The translations under genes were made by a program, and so were the position numbers. From positions 29,147-93,146 of the forward strand of contig CALHAH010000030.1 in the NCBI GenBank assembly GCA_937934115.1: DNA of 64,000 nt, written 5' to 3'. The DNA comes from an uncultured Thermoanaerobaculum sp. GTDB lineage: Bacteria > Acidobacteriota > Thermoanaerobaculia > Thermoanaerobaculales > Thermoanaerobaculaceae. Positions 1-8,031 of the stretch are shown here, one piece after another; the first letter of the stretch is position 1; each line of letters opens with the position of its first letter. The notes beneath the pieces were generated by a model. That model was not told where the DNA came from, searched no databases, and was given only the letters and a program-made list of their open reading frames with translations.

Positions 1-853
1 GGGACAGGGGTTGGCTTTAGCTTCTGCGCAAACCTTTTGGATTGGGGACGAGCTCAACCACAACTCCATCATCCGTGCCATGCGCATTGCTGGAGTTCCC
101 CGAGAAAACCGCGCCATTTACAAGCACAACGACCTTGCGGAGCTCAAAAAGTGCTTAGACGCGGTGCCCTCCGGCATGGAAAGGGTGGTGGTGATCTTTG
201 ACGGCATCTTCTCCATGCGCGGGGACTTCACGCCCTTGGCCGAGGTTAACCAGGTGCTGGAGCCTTACCGCGACCGCTTCCCCAAGGGGCTGGTCACGGT
301 CATGGACGACTCCCACGGCATTGGCGCCTACGGCCCCACCGGAAGGGGCACCGAAGAGCATACCCGCGCCGCCTGCGACATCCTGATTGGCACCTTTGGT
401 AAGGCCTTTGGCGTGAACGGTGGTTTTGTGGCCTCCTCTCCGGAAGTCATCGAGGCCATTCGCCAAAAGGCCGACACTTACATTTACTCCAACCCCTTGG
501 GCGTCGGTGACTGCGCTGCGGCCTTGGAGGCGGTCAACATAGCCGACTCCGCTGAGGGCGTTGCACGCTTGCGGGCGGTGGCAGAGCGGGCAAAGCAGTT
601 CCGGGAGGGCGTGCAAAAGCTTGGCTGGGAAACCATCCCGGGGCCACACCCCATCGTGCCCCTTTTGGTCCGCGACACCGCCCGCGCCAAGCGCTTGGTA
701 CAGCACTTCTTCCAACACGGCGTCCTGGTGGTGGGCCTCACCTACCCGGTAGTCCCCCGGGGCGAAGAAACCATCCGCTTCCAAATCAACGCCGCCCACA
801 CGGAAAACGATATTCAGTACGTTTTGGAGGTGCTGGCGAGGTTTAGCGGTTAA
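1..853 (+). CDS. kbl: Glycine C-acetyltransferase / 2-amino-3-ketobutyrate CoA ligase, 5' truncated by window edge
   Basis: PLP-dependent alpha-oxoamine synthase family enzyme. It interconverts 2-amino-3-ketobutyrate plus CoA and glycine plus acetyl-CoA in threonine breakdown. The reading frame is open from base 2, so the N-terminus lies outside the window. Family landmarks are DELNHNSII, the cofactor-binding MDDSHGIGAYG and the Schiff-base lysine in GTFGKAFG, followed by the C-terminal small domain (RFQINAAHTENDI). The last 176 bp (678-853) are repeated at 1681-1856, so the present 3' end may have been brought in with the toxin-antitoxin cassette that follows. Other members of the family (serine palmitoyltransferase, AONS) are less likely because the overall sequence follows Kbl. 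Confidence 0.88.
   Translation, partial: GQGLALASAQTFWIGDELNHNSIIRAMRIAGVPRENRAIYKHNDLAELKKCLDAVPSGMERVVVIFDGIFSMRGDFTPLAEVNQVLEPYRDRFPKGLVTVMDDSHGIGAYGPTGRGTEEHTRAACDILIGTFGKAFGVNGGFVASSPEVIEAIRQKADTYIYSNPLGVGDCAAALEAVNIADSAEGVARLRAVAERAKQFREGVQKLGWETIPGPHPIVPLLVRDTARAKRLVQHFFQHGVLVVGLTYPVVPRGEETIRFQINAAHTENDIQYVLEVLARFSG
678..853 (+). repeat. Upstream copy of a 176-bp direct repeat (kbl 3' end)
   Basis: Aligns without gaps to 1681-1856 at a constant offset of 1003 bp, with about 153 of 176 bases identical by my count. A block of about 80 bp in the middle is identical. The differences lie mostly in the last 45 bp. This copy keeps the reading frame and supplies the functional C-terminus of Kbl. 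Confidence 0.93.
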
Positions 854-890
854 AGCTTTTGGCGATATACTTACAAGGAGGTTTAGGGCG

Positions 891-1064
891 TTGATTGCAG
901 CCTCTGGCCTGGAAAAGGCTGGCAAACAAAATGCCGCGGCTTTTGACGTCGTGGAGGGGCAAAAAGCGCACAGTCTCACCCCGTCCATGGGAAGGTCTTG
1001 TGAACCAACTGTGCGAGACCGCTTGCGGCCAGGGGAGGCGAACCACTATGGGCCTTCACGTTGA
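891..1064 (+). CDS. Possible small ORF ahead of mntA
   Basis: A 57-codon ORF starting at TTG, preceded by a perfect AAGGAGG (875-881) with nine bases of spacing. It overlaps the start of mntA in another frame. The product has no motif I recognise. The Shine-Dalgarno sequence is the only real support; it may serve a leader peptide that couples translation to mntA, or be coincidence. Confidence 0.2.
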   Translation: MIAASGLEKAGKQNAAAFDVVEGQKAHSLTPSMGRSCEPTVRDRLRPGEANHYGPSR

Positions 1065-1344
1065 CAAAGTGGCGATCGTTGAATTTTGCCGAAAAAACGG
1101 CATCCGCAAGCTAGCGATTTTTGGCTCGGCCCTGCGGGCTGATTTTGGTCCCGAAAGCGACTTGGACGTGTTGGTGGAATTCCAACCAGGCGTCCATGCG
1201 GGGCTCTTACGGCTTGCACATTTGGAGGAGGAGTTAAGTCAGTTGTTGGGACACAAGGTCGATTTGAACACCCCCGGTAGCTTGAGCCCCTATTTCCGCG
1301 AAGAGGTTCTTCGGGAAGCCAGGGTGGTTCATGAGCAAGCGTGA
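1048..1344 (+). CDS. mntA: MntA-type minimal nucleotidyltransferase antitoxin
   Basis: A 98-residue protein of the minimal nucleotidyltransferase (MNT) family. The catalytic GS-x10-DxD signature is complete: G26-S27, then ten residues, then D38-L39-D40. In characterised MntA/HepT pairs this enzyme neutralises the toxin by adding AMP groups to a toxin tyrosine. The ATG at 1048 is chosen because AGGGGAGG sits just upstream and the motif lies at the usual distance from it. The gene overlaps the downstream HEPN gene by 14 bp, so the two are probably translated together. Confidence 0.85.
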   Translation: MGLHVDKVAIVEFCRKNGIRKLAIFGSALRADFGPESDLDVLVEFQPGVHAGLLRLAHLEEELSQLLGHKVDLNTPGSLSPYFREEVLREARVVHEQA

Positions 1345-1675
1345 TGACTTGATACGCTTGCGGCAGATGTTGGATTACGCCCTTAAGGCCCAGGGCATGG
1401 TGGCGGGACGAAATCGCCAGGACCTTGGCAACGACGAGATGTTGCAGTTGGCGTTGACTCGGGCCTTGGAAGTCATTGGCGAAGCGGCAAACAGGGTGTC
1501 CCCGGAAACGAAAAAAAGGTACGAGGACATCCCATGGAGAGCCATCGTAGGGATGCGCAACCGTCTCATTCATGGCTACGATAACGTCGACTTGGACGTG
1601 CTTTGGGAAACCGTAGTCACTGAGCTGCCCCCGCTAATTGAAAAACTAGCAGCGATCCTTGGCAATCAGCACTAA
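1331..1675 (+). CDS. hepT: HepT-like HEPN ribonuclease toxin (DUF86)
   Basis: A 114-residue all-helical HEPN/DUF86 protein. It carries the Rx4HxY signature: R76, H81 and Y83 in RNRLIHGY. Arg and His form the RNase active site in this family, and the tyrosine is the AMPylation target of MntA. It overlaps mntA, forming a two-gene toxin-antitoxin operon. The stop at 1673-1675 is five bases before the second copy of the kbl 3' end, so the pair sits inside a 1003-bp insert. All key residues are present in both genes, so the pair looks functional. Confidence 0.87.
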   Translation: MSKRDDLIRLRQMLDYALKAQGMVAGRNRQDLGNDEMLQLALTRALEVIGEAANRVSPETKKRYEDIPWRAIVGMRNRLIHGYDNVDLDVLWETVVTELPPLIEKLAAILGNQH

Positions 1676-1680
1676 AAAAC

Positions 1681-1856
1681 CCGCCCGCGCCAAGCGCTTG
1701 GTACAGCACTTCTTTTAGCACGGCGTCCTGGGGGTGGGCCTCACCTACCCGGTAGTCCCCCGGGGCGAAGAAACCATCCGCTTCCAAATCAACGCCGCCC
1801 ACACGGAAAACGACATCGCGTACGTGCTGGAGGTGCTCCGCGCTTTCCAAGGGTGA
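1681..1856 (+). pseudogene. Displaced, decaying 3' end of kbl
   Basis: Second copy of the kbl 3' end, same length and ending at the same relative stop (TGA 1854-1856). It has an in-frame TAG at 1716-1718 where the upstream copy has CAA, and no start codon or ribosome site. Joining base 677 directly to 1681 would restore an uninterrupted kbl apart from the TAG, so this is probably the original 3' end, cut off by insertion of 678-1680. Confidence 0.85.
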
Positions 1857-1999
1857 ACGCAAACCAAAACGCTTGCGACGTCCTGTTTTTGCTGGCGCTT
1901 TTTCCGGAAAAGTGTGGAAATCACAGTTTCGTGGAATCTTGTGGTAGGTGCTTGCTGCCGAGGTGGGGGCTGAGGCGACAAAACAGCCGTCGCACCGCA

Positions 2000-3783
2000 A
2001 AAAGTAGCCTCCCCGACGGCGCTTCTGAGTTCTTCGCGGACGCGACGCGGGTCCCTGCACAGGCAAAAGACCCACCGTCCGAACTCCCCGTGTTGGTTCA
2101 CGGCACGGGCCCATCGCTCGGCGGCTACGGCCTTTTGGCGGTCACGCTCCGATTCGTACTTCTTTCCTTCGAGAACAACGTTGACACGCTTGCCCTCTTT
2201 GCCAGCGCACAATGTAATCTGGGCGGTACTCGTGCCGGGTTCCGTCCCCCTCATAGGGAATTACGAAATCCAGGTGATCGTTGCGGACGGAGGCGACTAC
2301 CTCCGGGGCGTTTTCCAGGGAGAAGGCCACGCTGTGTTCCCCGGAAGGGGCATCAAGCACCACATGGCTGACGTGGCTCTTGCTGGTCCCCACTGTGGGA
2401 CGTACCGTACGGAAGAGCACCTCTGACGTGGAGCCCAGCGGTCGAAACCGCTCAATGACCGGCAAGCAGCGGCTCACCACCCTCCGTATCCGGTTCAACG
2501 GCCTCGATCAGAGGTTCGATGATGCGCTGCTTGTATTTGAGCAACGCAATTTCTTCCAGCGGCGTCTTCTCGTCCTCCACCACAACCCGTTCCTCCAAAT
2601 ACTGCCAGACGATGGCCAGCACTTGCGGAAACAGGATGTGTCGTGCATTCCACTCGTCGCGTTTATCTTTTAGGCGGCGGGTAACTTGCGCCGCAATCTC
2701 GTAAACCGTGGCTTGTAGGCGTTTTTCGCTGTGGAAGGGGTTACGGTCGTGAACCGCCTCTGGACCTGGACCCAGCCGGTCAGGGCGCCGGATGGGGTAT
2801 CCGACAGCCGGTTTGGCTGTTATTTCGGTGGGTTCCTGAGTCGGGTCAATCCCAAGGTACGGCAAATTCTGTAGGTTCACGCGAAGCCGCTAACGCACGT
2901 CAAAGACGTAGCCTTCCACCCTCGGAAAGGTAATTTCTAGATGCTTGCGTTCGGGCAAAGCGCGCACAAGTGTCGAGACCTTCCCCACCTCCGCGCCTCC
3001 GAGGGCTTTCTTCTTGACGGTGCCACTTCGAATGGCACGCCGTAAACGTCCACATATTCGGGTTCATTAGAGTCGTCGTAGTTGATGCGCCGCAGACCCC
3101 TCCCCACCACCTGCTCACACAGGAGCTGTGAAGCAAACGCCCGCAAACCCAGAATCTGCGTCACGTTTTGGGCATCCCAGCCCTCCTTCAGCATCCCAAC
3201 GGACACCACGCAGCGGATGTCCTTGCCCGGCGGGTCGCCTCCCCCTTCCCATTCGGTCTTGCCAATGGTGTCCAACACCTTACGCAGTCGCTCAGCGGCT
3301 TCCTTTTTTCTTTCCCCTTCGATGGCGCTTTCGGCTTCCGCTAGGAGTTTCGTGTCAATCCGGAAGGTAACCTCGTGACCTTGCCGGTTTTCCAGTTCGG
3401 CCAACACGTTCCCTCGCGCCATGTGCTCGTGCCCGAGCTTGGCCAGGTCCGTGTTATCGCACACCACGATCAAGACGGGAGGGACAGGCGAGTTAGCCCT
3501 CTGAAACTCCTCTAATGTTCTTTTCCACTGGGAGGCCAAGGTTGCCAAAGCACCTTCGGCTTCGCGCAGCACGGACTCAGGCCTAGCCCGCCGGCGGGCC
3601 TTCTGCCGCTCAACTGGTGCTCTTAATTTTCCCTTGCTGTAAACGCTCCATCACCCCACGGGGCAGGAGGTAATAGCCCGCCGGCCGCCGCCCCTCCACC
3701 CGCATCGGCTGGCCCTCCCGGTAGTCCCAGTAGTAGGAGGGTTCCTCAAAGGGCGAGTTGATGATAGGGTTGTCAACGAGCAT
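2000..3783 (-). pseudogene. Decayed res subunit of a type III-like restriction system
   Basis: Remnant of a large SF2 helicase/endonuclease. The N-terminus is at 3783-3610 (MLVDNPIINSPFEEP, then GRRPAGYYLLP). It is joined by a large internal deletion and a frameshift to the second helicase lobe (2937-3611). That lobe has the motif V-like region [10 protein letters not shown] and motif [11 protein letters not shown]. The rest needs a shift near 3040, read-through of a TAG at 2890-2892, and shifts near 2465 and 2225. It then gives the typical C-terminus AAERWARAVNQHGEFGRWVF. The 3' end is approximate. No functional enzyme can be made. The matching mod remnant lies upstream at 4396-4854. Confidence 0.85.
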
Positions 3784-4399
3784 CGCATGTCATCTCCTTT
3801 GTGAACGACTTCAGCCATTGGTCAAATTCGTCCTCGCCAAGCCGCTGAGGGTTTTCCCGATCCAAATGCCAGCGCAGGGGGTTTTCGGTGATGTACTGGC
3901 AAATACGGTTCAAGGAGTCCTCGTTGCGGATAATGTGTTCGTAGTAATTCTGTTGCCATAATCGGCCGCGAAACGGTGGCCAGCCCGATTGTTTGACGCC
4001 GCGAAGATATTCATTGGTGGTCATGGTTTTCAACCATTGTACAATTTCCGGTGGGGGCGCACCTATATGTGCGCCCAATTCATTTGCGTGTGCGCCCATT
4101 CCGTTATCGGGGCAGACACGTAGGTCTGCCCCTACGATTATGATAATTCCATGGAAATGGTTGGGCATGACGACATATTTATCGGTTCGAACACCTGGGA
4201 ATTTGCGATTCAATTTTACCCACCATTTCTCCACCATCCGCCCATCATCGTTCAATTGCATTTCCCCATCCACCACCTCGCCAAACAGACACAAACGGTC
4301 TTGGGTGCAGATGGTGACAAAATACGCGCCCGGTCGGGAATAATCGCGTCCCTTCAGGCGAATGCTGCGGCGATGATGTCTTTCTGGGTCGTATCTCAT
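3773..4399 (-). CDS. REP-associated tyrosine transposase (RAYT, Y1/HUH family)
   Basis: A 208-residue protein of the IS200-like Y1 transposase superfamily, RAYT branch. It shows the HUH metal site (H81-F-H83 in PNHFHG) and the catalytic tyrosine in LWQQNYYEHIIRNE (Y152 or Y153). RAYTs are single-copy enzymes thought to mobilise short REP hairpins. The frame is intact although both neighbours are ruined. The start overlaps the mod stop (ATGA) and the stop overlaps the res start by 11 bp, so the three genes once formed a tightly packed operon. Residues about 91-117 are encoded by two DNA hairpins and look like inserted linker. Confidence 0.9.
   Translation of the reverse strand: MRYDPERHHRRSIRLKGRDYSRPGAYFVTICTQDRLCLFGEVVDGEMQLNDDGRMVEKWWVKLNRKFPGVRTDKYVVMPNHFHGIIIIVGADLRVCPDNGMGAHANELGAHIGAPPPEIVQWLKTMTTNEYLRGVKQSGWPPFRGRLWQQNYYEHIIRNEDSLNRICQYITENPLRWHLDRENPQRLGEDEFDQWLKSFTKEMTCDAR
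4055..4132. repeat. REP-like hairpins inside the RAYT coding region
   Basis: Two perfect inverted repeats. At 4055-4076, an 8-bp stem GGGCGCAC/GTGCGCCC has a 6-nt loop. At 4109-4132, a 9-bp stem GGGGCAGAC/GTCTGCCCC has a 6-nt loop. A half copy, GTGTGCGCCC, lies between them (about 4088-4097). They keep the RAYT frame open and encode a Gly/Ala-rich linker. Confidence 0.8.
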
Positions 4400-4854
4400 G
4401 GATAGTGTCCACCCTCTAAGTCGACTACCCGCACGACCTCATTCCCTCGAAAATCAATCACTTTGACGGCGATCCGCTTGTGCTCGCCAGGCTGGAAAGG
4501 GAACGAGATGGTGCCGCGCATCTACTCAAAAACCTCGGGATCAATCTGGGCTTTGAGGGCGCGGTGCAGTTTGTCCCAGGCGTCGGGGTCGCCGGGGAAG
4601 AAGGACTAACAAATGTGAAAGGTCTTACCGTCGTAGTCGGTATCTAAGAACCAGGCAGCCACGTGGCTACCGCGCGTATGCTCCGTTTCGCCCGTCAACG
4701 GGTCGTAGATGTCCACCCCGCGCAGTTTCACAACAAACGTGCCGTCCTTGTAGGTTGGCGCCATACCCGCCGGTGGGTTGTTTTTCCGTTTGGCTTCCTC
4801 GTAGCGAAAATCCTGTACCGGAGGGGAGGTATGGCGAATTTTCTTCTTTGGCAT
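4396..4854 (-). pseudogene. Decayed, internally deleted mod (DNA methyltransferase) of a type III-like system
   Basis: The frame begins with a typical mod N-terminus (DFRYEEAKRKNNPPAG). It jumps straight to the C-terminal domain (RGVDIYDPLTGE, then HVAAWFLDTDYDG and RIAVKVIDFRGNEVVRV), so the whole catalytic methyltransferase domain is missing. Two in-frame TAG codons (4606-4608 and 4522-4524) interrupt the rest. Its stop TGA overlaps the ATG of the transposase gene. With the res remnant this marks a dead restriction-modification operon. Recognition rests on memory of the family, not on a search. Confidence 0.75.
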
Positions 4855-5289
4855 TTGTTGCCCTCTAAAAGGCGTCGCCCCCACCTCGTCCACTGCCCCC
4901 CTGCGCGCCACCGCAAAGAGCTTCCGATCCGGAGCGCAGCTCAACGGGAACTCACGGGGAGCATTGTATCCACAAACCTCCTGTGCTTGGCTATCGCGTA
5001 ATAGCTGCCAGGAAAAAGGCAGTGAGCATCGGTGTGCACATGGGCTAAGGGCTTTAAAGCCGCCCTGCTCGATGGCAGTCCCATGCGCGCGCCTGATAAG
5101 CCCACCAGTGGCCGAGCCCAGCTTCAAAGCCCTTTCTCCTGGCCTCTGGAACGTGGCGGCGCCTGTTTTGCCCCATGAGCTCCGCCCCCAGCGGGGAAAG
5201 CTCCAGCGTACGCAAGAAGCTTTGCCGGAAAGACCCGCTTTTACGGCTTACAGGTTTCTGTAAGCGGCCAGGAGTGCCAGAAAGGGGCG
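4855..5289. other. Non-coding remnant between the island and the patatin gene
   Basis: I see no convincing gene. There is a 9-bp inverted repeat AAGGGCTTT (5047-5055) / AAAGCCCTT (5126-5134), and a perfect 8-bp hairpin GCTTACAG-GTTT-CTGTAAGC (5246-5265) just past the patatin stop. No T-run follows the hairpin on either strand, so it is not a clear terminator. The stretch may be the worn edge of the island. Confidence 0.5.
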
Positions 5290-6309
5290 TCACGGCACCA
5301 ACCAAAGGTTGGGATCGGCGGCCACTTCCCGGCCATGAGCTACCGCTTGCCTGATGCGTTGCGGGTGAAAGTTGGTGGAGGCGTTGTCAGTGCCGTACCA
5401 AACACGGGGGGCGAGGACGTGCACCGGCACCGTGCGCTTGCCAATGGTGGCAAGAGCCTCTTCCAGCGCTTTCCTGCGGCTTCCTCGCAAACCACCCAGG
5501 GCTTTTTCCGCAGCTGCCACGATGCGGTTCCACTCCAAGGCACCACGGATGTCGCCCAAGTAAATTTCGTCGGTGAGGATTTCCACCACGCGCTTGAGGA
5601 CGTCTAAGGCCCCCACCTTGGTGCCCAGCCAGTTATCCGACCACTGGCGGTAGCTGTGCTCGGGCACCGTGGAACGGGGAAGGCGACCGTCCGGTTCCGG
5701 TATGACGCGAGAGGTGAGCAGCACGTAAATTTCGTCGGCACCGGCAGCAAAGGCCGAGCCCAGAGGGGTGATATCGCGCACCCCCCCGTCCACCAGCACG
5801 TCTTTGCCTGTGTCCACGTAGGGAAAGACCACGGGAATGGCCGTGGAAGCCATAAGCTTTTGCAAAAAGTCCGCCTCCGCCGGCGTCCACTCTTGGTAGC
5901 GCCCGGAAACTAAGGACACGGTGCCCACCGCAAAGTCCCGCCCGGAGGAGCGCAAGGCTTGCACATCCAGGTGCGTGCGCACGAGTTCTTTCAAGGGCTC
6001 GACGGTGTAAAGGGAATCGGCGCCGGCAACAAGAGCAGCAAAACCCCCAGCTCGCTGGCCGTACACCGAGTGGTTGCCTTCAATGGCGGAAAGCCAAAGC
6101 TTTTTAAGCTCGCCCACTTTGACCTGGAGGTGGGCCAAGGAATCGCCTTGGGTGGGGGCTTGCGCGAGGAACGCGGCGTTAAGGGCACCCACGGAAACAC
6201 CGCGCAGGATGTGGAAGTCCAATGCCTTGCGCCCAACCAGCTCCTCCAACATCCCCACTTGAAAGGCCCCCCGCGCCCCACCCCCGCCGAGGACCAGCGC
6301 TCGTTTCAC
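5290..6309 (-). CDS. Patatin-like phospholipase family protein
   Basis: A 339-residue serine lipase-like protein. It has the oxyanion-hole motif GGGGARG near the N-terminus, the nucleophile elbow GVSVG and the second catalytic residue in VDGG. Patatin-like enzymes use a Ser-Asp dyad to cleave acyl groups from lipids. I chose the GTG at 6307-6309 because the glycine loop normally starts within ten residues of the N-terminus; longer upstream starts add unrelated sequence. No signal peptide is visible, so it is probably cytoplasmic or peripheral. It stands alone, and its lipid substrate cannot be inferred. Confidence 0.88.
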   Translation of the reverse strand: MKRALVLGGGGARGAFQVGMLEELVGRKALDFHILRGVSVGALNAAFLAQAPTQGDSLAHLQVKVGELKKLWLSAIEGNHSVYGQRAGGFAALVAGADSLYTVEPLKELVRTHLDVQALRSSGRDFAVGTVSLVSGRYQEWTPAEADFLQKLMASTAIPVVFPYVDTGKDVLVDGGVRDITPLGSAFAAGADEIYVLLTSRVIPEPDGRLPRSTVPEHSYRQWSDNWLGTKVGALDVLKRVVEILTDEIYLGDIRGALEWNRIVAAAEKALGGLRGSRRKALEEALATIGKRTVPVHVLAPRVWYGTDNASTNFHPQRIRQAVAHGREVAADPNLWLVP

Positions 6310-6765
6310 AGCAAACCCCCTTAAAGCATTACCATGCCAAAAATGAGACGCCAGGGCAAGGCGCAAAAAAAGGCTCGTAAGAGAAGTTTCCGTGAGGACT
6401 AGCGAAGGCACATCTTGGTGGTGGCTTTTCCCGGCACGCCGGAAACCTTCCGCCCCTCCCCGGCCTTTGCGGTATTTGGGCCTTGGGATACGCACACGCT
6501 TTGCGGTTCAGGCTGCTCGCAGGCTTCCCCGCCTAGAGGGTCACGCGAGGGTAGAGCACGCACTGGGCCATGCGTTTTGCCGCCGGCAGGGCGGGACAAA
6601 AGCCCCACACGCCGAGGCTAAAAAAATAGCGGCTTACCATGCGCTGGCAGGAATAAACACCAGAAAGGTTTTTGTCATCCATTGACGCGGGACCGCAGGG
6701 TGCCGCCAAAGACTTACAATTGCTGACGCGGGGAACAGGGGCGCGAGGAGGGGAGCAAAGCCGGG
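6310..6765. other. Intergenic region between divergent patatin and ABC-permease genes
   Basis: It must hold the promoters of both flanking genes. A TACAAT hexamer (6715-6720) lies about 45 bp before the permease ATG, but I find no well-spaced -35. A 22-codon Lys/Arg-rich ORF occurs at 6334-6402 (plus strand) with no Shine-Dalgarno; I do not call it a gene. Nothing else stands out. Confidence 0.5.
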
Positions 6766-8031
6766 ATGTGGTTAGTGATTTTCAAAATGGCCCGCCGCCA
6801 GCTTTTTGCTTCCCCCACGACCGTGGCTTTGACGTTAGCAGGTGTGGCCGTGGGGGTTGCGGTGTTCATCTTTACCGTGGCCATGATGGATGGGCTGGTG
6901 GCTTATTTTTCGCAAAGGATTTTGCGTATTTCCCCAACCCTCACAGTGGTTCCCGCAAGCGAGCAGACCCTCCAGCGGGCGGTTAGGCCCACCAAGAGTC
7001 GCCACACCGTGGTGGTGCTCACAAACCCCGCGCCCCCCGACCAGCGACCCACCATCCGCGGTGGTGTGGCGATGATACCCACCTTGGAAAAACTCCCCGG
7101 GGTGGAGGGCGTGGCACCAGCGGTGAGCACCGCCGCGGTGATGGCCTTTGGCACCATCAGCGAAAGCGCTACCCTCCTGGGCCTGGACCCCCGGCGCGAG
7201 AGGGATGTTACCGATCTTTACCGTCTCGTGGTGGAGGGGAGCTGGCAATCCCTTGAGGGGAAAAACAACGCGGTGCTTTTAGGCTACAAGCTGGCCGAGC
7301 GCCTGGGGGTGCAGGTGGGGGACAGGGTCCTGGCCACGGGGGAGTCGGGGGCCTCCAAAGACTTGGAGGTGGTGGGGATCCTGGCCGTGGGCCTGGGCAG
7401 CTGGGACGAGGCCACCGCTGTGGTGCCGTATGCAGTGGCGCAGGGTTTGGCCGGTTGGAACGGAGACGAGGTGAGCGAGCTGCGGCTGCGAACCTCCCTG
7501 CAAAACCTCGAAGCCCTTCGGCAAACGGTGCAAAGTGTAACGGAACGCAAGGTGGAACGCTGGGAGGAAACTAACCGGCCGGCGCTGCAACTGTTCCGCA
7601 CCATCGGCTTGACCACGTACCTACTTACGGCTTTTGTCCTCGTAGTCGCCGGCCTAGGCATTAGCAACAAGCTCGCTACGGTGATCCTCAACAAAGAACG
7701 GGACATTGCCATCCTTCGCGCTTACGGTTTTAGCCGCGGAGCTGTGCGCGCTCTTTTCCTCATCCAGGGTTGGCTTTTGGGGGTTTTTGGCGCTCTTCTC
7801 GGCTGTTTTTTGGCGTTTTTGGTCATCACCTACTTTCGTGCGCATCCCATCCGCTTTGCCCCCAGGGAAAGGGCGGTTTTAGCCTATACCGAGCTTTACC
7901 TTGCCAACGAACCTTCCTACTACGTGTTTGTGGCGGTGGTGGCGATGGCCATTGCTGTGGTGGCTTCGCTTTTGGCGGTGCGGCGGGCCGCTAGGGTTTT
8001 GCCCGTGGAGGTGCTCCGTGGGGAAGCTTGA
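6766..8031 (+). CDS. ABC transporter permease, FtsX/MacB type (first permease)
   Basis: A 421-residue integral membrane protein. One N-terminal helix (about residues 18-40) is followed by a large periplasmic domain, then three C-terminal helices (roughly 285-415). This FtsX layout is shared with MacB, LolC and LolE. The signature NKERDIAILRAYGFS lies between the second and third helices. It is the first gene of a four-gene operon with an ATPase, an HlyD-like adaptor and a second permease. Such mechanotransmission complexes export or extract lipids, peptides or glycolipids at the inner membrane. The substrate is unknown. Confidence 0.85.
   Translation: MWLVIFKMARRQLFASPTTVALTLAGVAVGVAVFIFTVAMMDGLVAYFSQRILRISPTLTVVPASEQTLQRAVRPTKSRHTVVVLTNPAPPDQRPTIRGGVAMIPTLEKLPGVEGVAPAVSTAAVMAFGTISESATLLGLDPRRERDVTDLYRLVVEGSWQSLEGKNNAVLLGYKLAERLGVQVGDRVLATGESGASKDLEVVGILAVGLGSWDEATAVVPYAVAQGLAGWNGDEVSELRLRTSLQNLEALRQTVQSVTERKVERWEETNRPALQLFRTIGLTTYLLTAFVLVVAGLGISNKLATVILNKERDIAILRAYGFSRGAVRALFLIQGWLLGVFGALLGCFLAFLVITYFRAHPIRFAPRERAVLAYTELYLANEPSYYVFVAVVAMAIAVVASLLAVRRAARVLPVEVLRGEA

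Noticed and set aside
155..988. Long minus-strand ORF over the kbl fragment
   Set aside because: It is antisense to a well-conserved PLP enzyme and has no family likeness.
5246..5265. Perfect 8-bp hairpin after the patatin gene as a terminator
   Set aside because: No T-run on either strand; kept only as an inverted repeat in the gap description.
6683..6720. TTGACG and TACAAT as a promoter for the ABC permease
   Set aside because: Spacing is 26 bp, far from the usual 16-18.
7901..8017. Upstream extension of the ABC ATPase frame
   Set aside because: This part is the permease read in another frame; the GTG at 8018 has a good ribosome site.
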